A stretch of DNA of 64,000 bases from Leifsonia sp. NPDC080035 (lineage in GTDB: Bacteria; Actinomycetota; Actinomycetes; Actinomycetales; Microbacteriaceae): the NCBI RefSeq assembly GCF_040050925.1, contig NZ_CP157390.1, positions 1,674,001 through 1,738,000 on the forward strand, given 5' to 3'. Shown here piece by piece: positions 32,464 through 40,659 of the stretch. The first letter of the stretch is position 1. Each line of letters starts with the position of its first letter. A program made the position numbers and the translations under genes. Below the pieces are notes generated by a model, which saw only the letters and a list, made by a program, of their open reading frames with translations, made no database searches and was not told the DNA's origin.

Positions 32464-33297
32464 TCAGATGTCCAACAGGAGGTGTGGATCGGATTGTGCG
32501 CCCGGCGCGATGAATCGGCCGGCAGCGCGGATGACGTCGTCCGCCGCTTCGAGGTCCGGTCCGCCCATGAAGCCGTGCTCAGCCCCGGGGACGACGGTCA
32601 GCTCGGCGCGGATGCCGGCGGCCCTGCAGCGCTCGACGAGCCGGCGCGCGTCGGGGAGCAGGGAATCCTCGGAACCGACGGCGGCGAACACGGGCGGGAG
32701 GCCGGCGACGTCGGCCGCGAGGTCGGGGGCGTCCGCCGGCCGGGTCGCGCCGCTCCAGCGGACGAAAGCCCACTCGGAGAGTTCGCGTGCGGGGCCGCCG
32801 GGGAGGCTGTCGTCGTAGCCGGCGAGGGTGAGGTCCACGTTGGGGTTGCTCAGGACGAGCGTGTCCGCCCTCGCGGCGCGCGCGGCGGCGATGGCGACCG
32901 CGCCGCCGGCGGAGTCGCCCCACAGCACGACACGGTCGCCACCGCCCCCGCGCAGTGCGTCCGCCGCCGTGACGGCATCGTGCGCCGCATCGTCGAGCCT
33001 GGCCTCCGGCGCCAGCCGGTAGCCGACCGAGAGGACGGGAACGCACAGGATCCCCGCGATGCGTCGGCAGTAGCCGTCCTGCAGCTCGATGTCGCCGAGG
33101 ACGCCGTAGCCGCCGTGCAGGAACGCCACGGCGGTTCCGGCGAGGGCGGGGTCGGGAGCGCGGTCCGGGCGGTAGCTGCGCGCCGCGACCGGACCGACCG
33201 TGGTGTCGGCGATCGAGCCGTCGAACGGGAGCCGTGGCCGTCCGGCCGCTCGCGCCGCGGCGTCCTCGCGCAGACGACGGATGTCGGGTTCGGCCAC
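32464..33297 (-). CDS. Alpha/beta hydrolase, hormone-sensitive-lipase family
   Basis: 277 residues from GTG 33297, with ATG 33309 as alternative. The oxyanion motif FLHGGYGVLGD, the nucleophile elbow WGDSAGGAVAIA, the acid Asp in AVGSEDSLLPDAR and the His in GAEHGFMGG define the HSL/Est family IV. It should hydrolyse short acyl esters in the cytoplasm. It is divergent from the MBL gene with only 18 bp between the starts. The -10 candidates of the two genes overlap: GATGCT for this strand, 7 nt before the GTG. Confidence 0.87.
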   Translation of the reverse strand: MAEPDIRRLREDAAARAAGRPRLPFDGSIADTTVGPVAARSYRPDRAPDPALAGTAVAFLHGGYGVLGDIELQDGYCRRIAGILCVPVLSVGYRLAPEARLDDAAHDAVTAADALRGGGGDRVVLWGDSAGGAVAIAAARAARADTLVLSNPNVDLTLAGYDDSLPGGPARELSEWAFVRWSGATRPADAPDLAADVAGLPPVFAAVGSEDSLLPDARRLVERCRAAGIRAELTVVPGAEHGFMGGPDLEAADDVIRAAGRFIAPGAQSDPHLLLDI

Positions 33298-33303
33298 GAG
33301 GAC

Positions 33304-33310
33304 TAGCATC
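33304..33310. promoter_or_regulatory. Overlapping bidirectional -10 element
   Basis: On the plus strand TAGCAT (33304-33309) sits 6 nt before ATG 33316; on the minus strand GATGCT (33310-33305) sits 7 nt before GTG 33297. Both fit a leaderless -10. The two transcripts would diverge from a shared 7-bp core. Confidence 0.55.
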
Positions 33311-33315
33311 CCACC

Positions 33316-33951
33316 ATGCGCGAAGTGACCGACAGCATCCACCGGCTCGATGCGGCGCGAGGCGGCAACGCGTACCTCGTCGAGGCGGGCGACCGCTCTG
33401 TTCTCGTCGACACCGGGCTCGCGTCCGGAGGAGAGAAGGTGGTCGCCGAGCTCGCGGCCGCGCGCATCCTGCCGGTGATGGACGTGGTGCTCACCCACTA
33501 CGACCCCGACCACGTCGGCGCGGCAGCGGCGGTGCAGCGGGCGACGGGCGCGACCGTGTGGCTGGGAGCGGCCGACGTGCGCATCCTGCGCGGCGACGCC
33601 CTGCCGCCGACGCGGACCCGGCGGGCGATGCTGCGGATGCGCTGGCTGGGGAAGCCGGAGCTGCCGGAGCTGACCGCGCTTCCGGACGACGCGGAGACGG
33701 AGATCGTACCGGGGCTCGTGGCGGCTCCCGGGCCTGGGCACACGCCGGGCCACCACATCGTCTGGTGGCGCGGGGCGGCGTTCATCGGCGACGCGGCCAG
33801 GGTGTCGGGCGGACGCCTCGTGAACTTCCCCGGGTTCCTCATCTCCGACCGGGCCCAGGCGGATGCGACGATCGCCGCGATCTCCGCCTCCCGTCCGCGC
33901 CTGATCCTCCCCGGCCATGGCGTCCCGGATCGCCTCGCGCCGGCCGACTGA
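33316..33951 (+). CDS. Metallo-beta-lactamase-fold hydrolase
   Basis: 211 residues. The metal motif is LTHYDPDHVG, where the second histidine of HxHxDH is Asp, a variant seen in some MBL subfamilies. Further ligands are likely in PGPGHTPGHH, FIGDAAR and ILPGHG. It may hydrolyse a lactone, thioester or other ester; no substrate can be assigned. The start codon follows TAGCAT by 6 nt with no ribosome site. Confidence 0.88.
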   Translation: MREVTDSIHRLDAARGGNAYLVEAGDRSVLVDTGLASGGEKVVAELAAARILPVMDVVLTHYDPDHVGAAAAVQRATGATVWLGAADVRILRGDALPPTRTRRAMLRMRWLGKPELPELTALPDDAETEIVPGLVAAPGPGHTPGHHIVWWRGAAFIGDAARVSGGRLVNFPGFLISDRAQADATIAAISASRPRLILPGHGVPDRLAPAD

Positions 33952-33969
33952 CCCCGCCGCGCAGGCCGC

Positions 33970-34025
33970 CGAGCACAGGAAAAAGGCCCCGAACGGCGCG
34001 GACCGGGACCTTTTTCCTGTGCTCG
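33970..34025. terminator. Bidirectional hairpin terminator
   Basis: 22-bp arms (33970-33991, 34004-34025) match at 21 positions. Each arm contains an A5 or T5 run next to GG/CC, so both strands give a stem with AU tracts. It lies 19 bp and 26 bp from the stops of the convergent MBL and glutaredoxin genes. Confidence 0.75.
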
Positions 34026-34050
34026 CGGGCCTAGCCTCGGCGGGGAGGGG

Positions 34051-34299
34051 CTAGCGGGAGAGCGCGGCCTGGAGCTCGGGGTCGGTCGGCTCGACGAGGT
34101 GGCGGCCGTCGGGGAAGACGATGACGGGGATGTTCGTGCGGCCGCTGATCGCCTTCGCACGGTCGGCCTCCTCCGGGCGCGCGACCAGGTCGATGTACTC
34201 GTAGTCGGCGCCGATCCGGTCGAGCAGGGCCTTGGATCGGATGCAGTCGCGGCACCAGTCGGCGCCGAACACGGTCACTTTGTCGAACGAGTCGGTCAT
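34051..34299 (-). CDS. Mini-glutaredoxin (mycoredoxin-like)
   Basis: 82 residues, the usual size of actinobacterial mini-glutaredoxins. The redox site is ADWCRDCIRSK (Cys16, Cys19), and the cis-proline region NIPVIVFPDG is conserved. Mycoredoxins reduce mycothiol mixed disulfides; CRDC differs from the common CGYC, so partner preference may differ. TAGGCT (34306-34311) sits 6 nt before the ATG, pointing to a leaderless message. Cytoplasmic. Confidence 0.88.
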   Translation of the reverse strand: MTDSFDKVTVFGADWCRDCIRSKALLDRIGADYEYIDLVARPEEADRAKAISGRTNIPVIVFPDGRHLVEPTDPELQAALSR

Positions 34300-34308
34300 C
34301 CCGCCAGC

Positions 34309-34962
34309 CTAAGCGGCGTCTCCTGAGCGGACGATCAGTGCGGCGCGGTCGCGGGTCGCCTCGATGAGGCGGGCGTTCGCGCCGTCGACGTCCCGCGCCC
34401 ACGCGAGGGCGGCCCCGGGCGAGCGGCCGTGCCTGATGTGCCGGTCGACGAGCCGGCGCAGCCGCTCCTCCTCCGGCGCGGCCACGAACCAGGCCTCCGC
34501 CAGCAGCGCCGACGCCTCCGACCATGGTGCGGCGGGCGCGAGCAGGTAGTTGCCCTCCGCCACGATCAGGCGCGCGGACGGCTCGATCGCGATCGTCCCC
34601 GCGACCGGCTCGTCGACCGCGCGGTCGAAGCCGGGCGCGTAGACCGTGTGGCCCGTCTCCCGCCGCAGCCGGTCGAGCAGGGCGAGGAAGCCCCAGCCGT
34701 CGAACGTGTCGATCGCCCCTTTGCGGTCGTGCCGGCCGAGCGCGTCGAGCGTGGCGTTCGCGAGGTGGAAGCCGTCCATCGGGAGGTGCACGGCCAGCGG
34801 CTCGCCCGCCAGCTCGGACGCTCGCTCGGTCACGGCGCGCGCGAGCGTCGTCTTGCCCGAGCCGGGACTGCCGGCGATCCCGAGGACGGCACGGTCGCCG
34901 TCCCGCACGAGTGCGAGGGCGCGGCGGGCGAGGGCGTCGATGCCGGGGGAGGTGACGATCAC
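34309..34962 (-). CDS. P-loop nucleoside/pantothenate-kinase-like protein
   Basis: 217 residues from GTG 34962. Walker A is GIAGSPGSGKTTLAR (about 29-43), followed by MDGFHLAN, the substrate-side motif shared by uridine kinases and CoaA-type kinases, and later VAEGNYLL as Walker B. It should phosphorylate a small hydroxyl substrate such as a nucleoside or sugar. GAGAAT (rc of 34969-34974) lies 6 nt before the GTG. The stop is 9 bp from the glutaredoxin start, overlapping that gene's presumed promoter. Confidence 0.85.
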   Translation of the reverse strand: MIVTSPGIDALARRALALVRDGDRAVLGIAGSPGSGKTTLARAVTERASELAGEPLAVHLPMDGFHLANATLDALGRHDRKGAIDTFDGWGFLALLDRLRRETGHTVYAPGFDRAVDEPVAGTIAIEPSARLIVAEGNYLLAPAAPWSEASALLAEAWFVAAPEEERLRRLVDRHIRHGRSPGAALAWARDVDGANARLIEATRDRAALIVRSGDAA

Positions 34963-35016
34963 CCGACCATTCTCGCCCGGCCGCTCGCTGTCGGTGGTCG
35001 GGGCGAGGCTGGCCGC

Positions 35017-35889
35017 ATGACCATCGCTGTGACAACACCAACCGGAAACGTCGGTCGTCACCTGCTGCGCCTGGTGGTCCAGGCCGGGGAGCGACCGCGC
35101 GTGCTCGTGCGCGACCCGGAGCGCCTGGACGAGGCCGCGCGCGGCTTCGTCGACGCCGTGGCGACGGACCAGCTGGACACGGAGTCCGTCGTGAGAGCGA
35201 CCGCGGGCGTAGAGGCCGTGCACTGGATCGTCCCGCCCAGCGGACTCGACGATCCCCTCGAGGGATACCGGCGAGCGACGGATGCGCTGCTCGCGGCTGT
35301 GCGGGAGAACGGCATCCGCCGCGTCGTGTTCCAGTCGAGCTCCGGAGCGGAGCGGCGGCACGGAGCGGGCGAGATCGACGGCCTCGCCGCGACCGAGGTC
35401 GCCCTCGACGACGCCGGGGTCGACGTGACCCATCTGCGCTGCGGCTACTTCTTCTCGAACCTGCTCTTCGACCTCGACTCGCTGAAGGCCGGCACGATCG
35501 CGACGGCCTTCGACGTGGATGCGCCGATGCCGTGGGTTGCGCCGGAGGACATCGCCGCCGTCGCGGCGGTCCGCCTGCTCGACCGCTCCTGGTCGGGTCG
35601 GCACGTGCAGGCGGTGCACGGTCCGGAGGACCTCTCGTTCCGCGACGTGGCCGCCATCGTCGGGGACGCGGTCGGGCGCCCGATCGACGTCGTCCAGCTC
35701 GGCGACGACGACGTCCGCGCGACCCTGACCGCGGCCGGGATGACGCCGGCGCAGGTGGAGGCGCTGGTCGGCATGACCGCGGGCATCCGCGACGGCTACA
35801 CCCCGGAGAACCCGCGCGACTACACGACGACCACGCCGACGACCCTCGCCGGCTGGGTGCCGGCGAACCTGGTGCCGTTGCTGAGGTGA
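35017..35889 (+). CDS. NmrA-like NAD(P)-binding protein (atypical SDR)
   Basis: 290 residues. Rossmann start MTIAVTTPTGNVGRHLLRLV, then VLVRDPERLDE (cofactor-specificity loop) and VVFQSSSGAERRHG. The layout matches NmrA/QorB-like atypical SDRs that bind NADP(H) and act as quinone reductases or redox sensors. No catalytic YxxxK is expected or seen. GAGGCT (35005-35010) lies 6 nt before ATG 35017. It is convergent with the rhamnose operon. Confidence 0.87.
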   Translation: MTIAVTTPTGNVGRHLLRLVVQAGERPRVLVRDPERLDEAARGFVDAVATDQLDTESVVRATAGVEAVHWIVPPSGLDDPLEGYRRATDALLAAVRENGIRRVVFQSSSGAERRHGAGEIDGLAATEVALDDAGVDVTHLRCGYFFSNLLFDLDSLKAGTIATAFDVDAPMPWVAPEDIAAVAAVRLLDRSWSGRHVQAVHGPEDLSFRDVAAIVGDAVGRPIDVVQLGDDDVRATLTAAGMTPAQVEALVGMTAGIRDGYTPENPRDYTTTTPTTLAGWVPANLVPLLR

Positions 35890-35893
35890 CCGC

Positions 35894-37372
35894 TCAGGCG
35901 ACGACGCGACCCGTCGGCTCGTAGCGGGTGGGCGCGTAGTGCCGCGCGACCAGCGCGCGCAGCGACTCCAGGTCGCCGCTCACGAGGCCGACCGCCCGCG
36001 CCTGCACGAGGGCGTTGCCGAGCGCGGTCGCCTCCACCGGGCCGGCCAGCACGGGCAGGCCGGAGCGGTCCGCGGTCGCCTGGCAGAGCATCGCGTTGCG
36101 CGCGCCGCCGCCGACGATGTGGATGGTCTCGACCGGGACACCGGAGAGCCCGGCCGCGCGACGCACCGTGTTCGCGAACGCCTCCGCGAGGCTCTCGATG
36201 ATGACCCGGACGATGCCGGCCGGGCTCGCCGGGGCGAGCATCCCGCGCTCGGCGAACCAGTCGGCGATGCGGGACGGCAGGTCCCCCGGTGCGAGGAAGC
36301 GCGGGTCCTCCGCGTCGAAGAGCTCGGTCGGGCGGGGGAGCGCGGCGGCCTCGCCGAGCAGGGTCTCGAGGGTGACGTGCAGACCGCGGCGCTGCCATTC
36401 GCGCAGCGACTCGCTGAGCAGCCAGAGCCCCATCACGTTGTGCAGGTAGCGCACCCGGCCGTCCACCCCGCCCTCGTTCGTGAAGTTGGCCGCGCGCGAC
36501 TCCTCGGTGAGAACGCGGTGCTCCAGCTCCACGCCGACGAGGCCCCAGGTGCCGCAGGAGATGTAGGCGGCGCGGGCAGCATCCATCGGGACGGCGACGA
36601 CGGCCGAGGCGGTGTCGTGCGAGCCGACCGCGGTCACCGCCGGGCCTGCGCCGGCGAACGGCAACTCGGACGCCAGCGCCGGCAGCAGGCCGCCCGTCCG
36701 CGTCCCCGCGTCAACGAGCGGCGCGAACCGGTCGCGCGGCAGCCCGAGGCGCCGGATGAGCGTGTCGTTCCACGCGCCGTCCGCGGCGAGCAGACCCGTG
36801 GTGGACGCGTTGGTCCGCTCCGCGTGCTCCTCTCCGGTCAGCCAGTAGGCGATCAGATCGGGGACGAGCAGGAACCGATCTGCGGCATCCAGCGCCCCGC
36901 GCTCACGGTCGACGGTCAACTGGTAGAGGGAGTTGAATGGGAGGAACTGCAGGCCGCCCTCGCGGTACAGCTCCGCCGGGTCGACGGCCGCGTGGACCAG
37001 CTCGACACCCCGCTCCGTGCGGTCGTCGCGGTAGTGGTAGGGCTCGCCGAGCAGGCGCCCGGACCCGATGAGGCCGTAGTCGACCGCCCACGAGTCGATG
37101 CCGATGCTGGCGAGGTCCGGCTCGGCGCGGGCGACCGTGCCGAGCCCCTCGAGGATGCTGGCGTAGAGACCGGTGACGTCCCAGTGCAGACCGGTGCCGT
37201 CCCCCTCCCACACCCGGACGGGCGTGTTGAGGAACCGCGCCGCCTCGGTCAGCTCGAGGGTGTCCGGGCCGACCTGCGCGTGCATGACGCGGCCGCTGGT
37301 CGCGCCGAGGTCGACCGCGGCGACGGCACCGTGGGCCGCCGCGCGGGCCGCCCGCCCAGCGCCCGCGGTCAT
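35894..37372 (-). CDS. rhaB: Rhamnulokinase
   Basis: 492 residues, FGGY sugar-kinase family. AVDLGATSGRVM is the N-terminal phosphate motif; IGIDSWAVDYGLIG contains the catalytic Asp; GSHDTASAVVAVP and IVGGGARNAMLCQ are the second-domain ATP-site motifs. The stretch QFLPFNSLYQL is typical of rhamnulokinases. It makes L-rhamnulose-1-phosphate. It is last in the minus-strand rhamnose operon; its ATG overlaps the upstream stop by 4 nt. Confidence 0.93.
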   Translation of the reverse strand: MTAGAGRAARAAAHGAVAAVDLGATSGRVMHAQVGPDTLELTEAARFLNTPVRVWEGDGTGLHWDVTGLYASILEGLGTVARAEPDLASIGIDSWAVDYGLIGSGRLLGEPYHYRDDRTERGVELVHAAVDPAELYREGGLQFLPFNSLYQLTVDRERGALDAADRFLLVPDLIAYWLTGEEHAERTNASTTGLLAADGAWNDTLIRRLGLPRDRFAPLVDAGTRTGGLLPALASELPFAGAGPAVTAVGSHDTASAVVAVPMDAARAAYISCGTWGLVGVELEHRVLTEESRAANFTNEGGVDGRVRYLHNVMGLWLLSESLREWQRRGLHVTLETLLGEAAALPRPTELFDAEDPRFLAPGDLPSRIADWFAERGMLAPASPAGIVRVIIESLAEAFANTVRRAAGLSGVPVETIHIVGGGARNAMLCQATADRSGLPVLAGPVEATALGNALVQARAVGLVSGDLESLRALVARHYAPTRYEPTGRVVA

Positions 37373-39405
37373 CGCAGGAAGGCGGCCGCGACGCCCGCGT
37401 CGACGGGGATGTGCAGCCCGGTGGTGTGGTCGAGGTCGCTCGTGCAGAGCACGAACACCGCGTTGGCCACGTGCTCCGGCAGCACCTCGCGCTTCAGCAG
37501 GGTGCGCTGCGCGTAGTACGTGCCCAGCTCCTCCTCCGGCACGCCGTAGACCGCGGCGCGCTTGGCACCCCAGCCGCCGGCGAAGATGCCGGAGCCGCGC
37601 ACGACGCCATCCGGGTTGATGCCGTTGACGCGGATGCCGTGGTCGCCGAGCTCGGCGGCCAGCAGGCGCACCTGGTGGGCCTGGTCGGCCTTGGTCGCGG
37701 AGTACGCGATGTTGTTCGGGCCGGCGAAGATCGAGTTCTTCGACGAGATGTAGACGATGTCGCCGCCGAGCTTCTGGTCGATGAGCACCTTCGCTGCGGC
37801 GCGGGAGACCAGGAACGAGCCCTTGGCCATCACGTCGTGCTGCAGGTCCCAGTCGGCGGTCGTCGTCTCCAGCAGCGGCTTCGAGATGGACAGGCCGGCG
37901 TTGTTGACCACCAGGTCGAGGCCGCCGAACTGCAGGAGGGTCGCGGCGATGGCCGCGTCGATCGCCTTCTCGTCGGTGACGTTCGCCGCGACGCCGATCG
38001 CCACGTCCGTCCCGCCGATCTCGGCGGCGGCGGCCTGCGCCTTCTCGAGGTCGAGGTCGGCGATCACCACGCAGGCGCCCTCGCCGGCGAGGCGGGTGGC
38101 GATGGCCTTGCCGATGCCGGAGGCGGCGCCGGTGACGAGGGCGATGCGACCCGCGAGCGGCTTCGGCCTCGGCAGCCGCTGCAGCTTCGCCTCCTCCAGC
38201 GCCCAGTACTCGATGCGGAACTTCTCCGCCTCGTCGATCGGCGCGTAACGGGAGAGCGACTCGGCGCCGCGCATCACGTTGATCGCGTTGATGTAGAACT
38301 CGCCGGCGACGCGGGCGGTCTGCTTGTCCTTGCCGTAGGAGAACATCCCGACGCCGGGGATGAGGATGATCGCGGGGTCCGCGCCACGGATGGCGGGCGA
38401 GTCGGGTCTGGCGTGCCGGTCGTAGTAGGCCTGGTAGTCGGCGCGGTACTGCTCGTGCAGCTCCTCCAGGCGGGCGACGGAGTCCTCGATGGAGGCGTCG
38501 GCCGGGAGGTCGAGGACGAGCGGCTTCACCTTGGTGCGCAGGAAGTGGTCGGGGCAGGAGGTGCCGAGCGCGGCCAGGCGCGGGTGCTCCGCCGACGCCA
38601 GGAAGTCGAGAACGACGTCCGCGTCGGTGAAGGAGCCGACCTGCGGCTTGTCGGTGGACGCGATCGAGCGCAGGTGCGGGGCGAGGGCGGCGGCCTTGGC
38701 GCGGCGCTCGGCCGCGGGCAGCGGCTCGTAACCGGGCAGCGCGGCGCCGAACGGCTCGGGGCGCCCGTTCGCCTCGATGTAGTCGGCCGCGGTCTGGATG
38801 ATCCACAGCGAGTTGGCCTCCGCCTCCTCGGAGGTGTCGCCCCACGCGGTGATGCCGTGGCCGCCGAGGATGGTGCCGATCGCCTCCGGGTTGGCCGCCT
38901 TGATCGCGGCGATGTCGAGGCCCAACTGGAAGCCGGGGCGGCGCCACGGCACCCACACGACGCGACCGCCGAAGATCGTCTTCGTCAGCTCCTCGCCGTC
39001 CGCAGCGGTGGCGATCGCGATGCCGGAGTCGGGGTGCAGGTGGTCCACGTGTGCCGCATCCACCAGGCCGTGCATGGCGGTGTCGATCGAGGGGGCCGCC
39101 CCGCCCTTGCCGTGCAGCGTGTAGTCGAACGCGGCGACCATCTCGTCCTCGCGCTCGACGCCCGGGTAGACGTTCTGCAGCGCGCGCAGGCGGTCGAGGC
39201 GGAGGACCGCCAGGCCCTGCTCCGTCAGCGTGCCGAGGTCGCCGCCGGAGCCCTTGACCCAGAGCAGTTCGACGGGCTCACCGGTGACCGGGTCGGTCTC
39301 GGTGCCCTTGGCGGACGTGTTGCCGCCGGCGTAGTTCGTGTTCTTCGGGTCGCTCCCGAGGCGGTTCGAGCGGGCCAGCAGGGCCGCGACGGTCTCGTTC
39401 GTCAT
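37369..39405 (-). CDS. rhaEW: Bifunctional rhamnulose-1-phosphate aldolase / lactaldehyde dehydrogenase
   Basis: 678 residues, two domains. Residues 1-430: class II aldolase/adducin fold with the metal motif HVDHLHPDSGIA and GGHGITAWG. Residues about 430-678: SDR domain with VTGAASGIGKAIA, NNAGLS and the catalytic SSKNSIFAGPNNIAYSATKA (Tyr and Lys present). It cleaves rhamnulose-1-phosphate to DHAP and L-lactaldehyde and converts the latter with NAD, as in the known RhaEW fusions. A 66-bp gap separates it from rhaI upstream, and a 4-nt overlap joins it to rhaB. Confidence 0.93.
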   Translation of the reverse strand: MTNETVAALLARSNRLGSDPKNTNYAGGNTSAKGTETDPVTGEPVELLWVKGSGGDLGTLTEQGLAVLRLDRLRALQNVYPGVEREDEMVAAFDYTLHGKGGAAPSIDTAMHGLVDAAHVDHLHPDSGIAIATAADGEELTKTIFGGRVVWVPWRRPGFQLGLDIAAIKAANPEAIGTILGGHGITAWGDTSEEAEANSLWIIQTAADYIEANGRPEPFGAALPGYEPLPAAERRAKAAALAPHLRSIASTDKPQVGSFTDADVVLDFLASAEHPRLAALGTSCPDHFLRTKVKPLVLDLPADASIEDSVARLEELHEQYRADYQAYYDRHARPDSPAIRGADPAIILIPGVGMFSYGKDKQTARVAGEFYINAINVMRGAESLSRYAPIDEAEKFRIEYWALEEAKLQRLPRPKPLAGRIALVTGAASGIGKAIATRLAGEGACVVIADLDLEKAQAAAAEIGGTDVAIGVAANVTDEKAIDAAIAATLLQFGGLDLVVNNAGLSISKPLLETTTADWDLQHDVMAKGSFLVSRAAAKVLIDQKLGGDIVYISSKNSIFAGPNNIAYSATKADQAHQVRLLAAELGDHGIRVNGINPDGVVRGSGIFAGGWGAKRAAVYGVPEEELGTYYAQRTLLKREVLPEHVANAVFVLCTSDLDHTTGLHIPVDAGVAAAFLR

Positions 39406-39470
39406 GATGCGTCTGTTCCTTCTGCGGGGGATGGAGGGGTGTCGTGGATGGCCGCGACCGGGTGAGCCGG

Positions 39471-40634
39471 TTACGCGCCCCAGCCGGCCTGGGTGCCGCC
39501 GACGCGCTCGGACTCGATCTTCTGCTGGTAGCCGGAGGCCGTGTACGCGGCCATCGGGTCGGCCGCCAGGCCCCGGGACTCGCGCCAGGCGGCGAGGTCG
39601 CTGCGCACGTCGGTGTTGAACGCATCCATGAACACGGTGTTCGCGGCGAGGACGTCGTTCGCGCGCTGTGCGGCGTCGAGCGCATCCAGGTCGACAAGCA
39701 GCGCCTTGGCGGTGGCCTCCTGGACGTTCAGGACGGAGCGGATCTGGCCCGGGATCTTCGCCTCGAGGTTGTGGCACTGGTCGAGCATGAACGCAACCTC
39801 CGGGTTGCCGTAGCCGCCGCCGCGGATGACCTCGAACACGATGCGGAACAGCTGGAACGGGTCGGCCGCGCCCACGATCAGGTCGTCGTCGGCGTAGAAC
39901 CGGCTGTTGAAGTCGAACGAGCCGAGCTTGCCGAGGCGCAGCAGCTGCATCACGATGAACTCGATGTTGGTGCCGGGGGCATGGTGGCCGGTGTCCAGGC
40001 ACACCATCGCGCGCTCGCCGAGCGCCGCGGTCTGCACATAGCTGGTGCCCCAGTCCGGAACGTCGGTGTGGTAAAACGCGGGCTCGAAGAACTTGTACTC
40101 GAGCACCAGGCGCTTCTCGTCGCCGATCCGCTCGTAGATCGTCTGGAGGCTGTCGGCCAGGCGGTCCTGGCGGGCGCGCAGCGAGTCCTGACCCGGATAG
40201 TTGGTGCCGTCGGCGAGCCAGATCTTGAGGTCGCGCGAACCGGTCTCGTTCATCACGTCGATGCACTCGAAGTGGTGGTCGATCGCCTTCTGGCGGATCC
40301 GGTCGTCGTGGTGCGTGAGCGACCCGAACTTGTAATCGTCGTCCTGGAAGGTGTTCGAGTTGACGGTGCCGAGCTCGACGCCGTTGTCCTCCGCGTGCTT
40401 CTTCAGGTCGGCGTACGAATCCACCTTGTCCCAGGGAATGTGGAGCGCCACCGTCGGGGCGAGACCGGTGAACGTGTGCACCTGGGCCGCATCCGAGATC
40501 TTCTCGAACGGGTCGCGCGCGGTGCCGGCGGTGCCGAACACCTTGAACCGCGTGCCGGAGTTGCCGAACGCCCAGCTGGGGAGCTCGATCGCCTGCAGTG
40601 CGAGCTGGTCGCGGATCGGGTCGGTGAGTGTCAT
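39471..40634 (-). CDS. rhaI: L-rhamnose isomerase
   Basis: 387 residues of the RhaI type (TIM barrel), not the E. coli RhaA type. The metal and substrate residues are recognisable: VLEYKFFEPAFYHTD (Glu), CLDTGHHAPGTNIE (Asp and His) and SFDFNSRFYADDD. It converts L-rhamnose to L-rhamnulose using divalent metal. It is the third gene of the operon, 25 bp downstream of the transporter. Confidence 0.93.
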   Translation of the reverse strand: MTLTDPIRDQLALQAIELPSWAFGNSGTRFKVFGTAGTARDPFEKISDAAQVHTFTGLAPTVALHIPWDKVDSYADLKKHAEDNGVELGTVNSNTFQDDDYKFGSLTHHDDRIRQKAIDHHFECIDVMNETGSRDLKIWLADGTNYPGQDSLRARQDRLADSLQTIYERIGDEKRLVLEYKFFEPAFYHTDVPDWGTSYVQTAALGERAMVCLDTGHHAPGTNIEFIVMQLLRLGKLGSFDFNSRFYADDDLIVGAADPFQLFRIVFEVIRGGGYGNPEVAFMLDQCHNLEAKIPGQIRSVLNVQEATAKALLVDLDALDAAQRANDVLAANTVFMDAFNTDVRSDLAAWRESRGLAADPMAAYTASGYQQKIESERVGGTQAGWGA

Positions 40635-40659
40635 GATCCTGCCTTCTGTGGTGTCGTGG

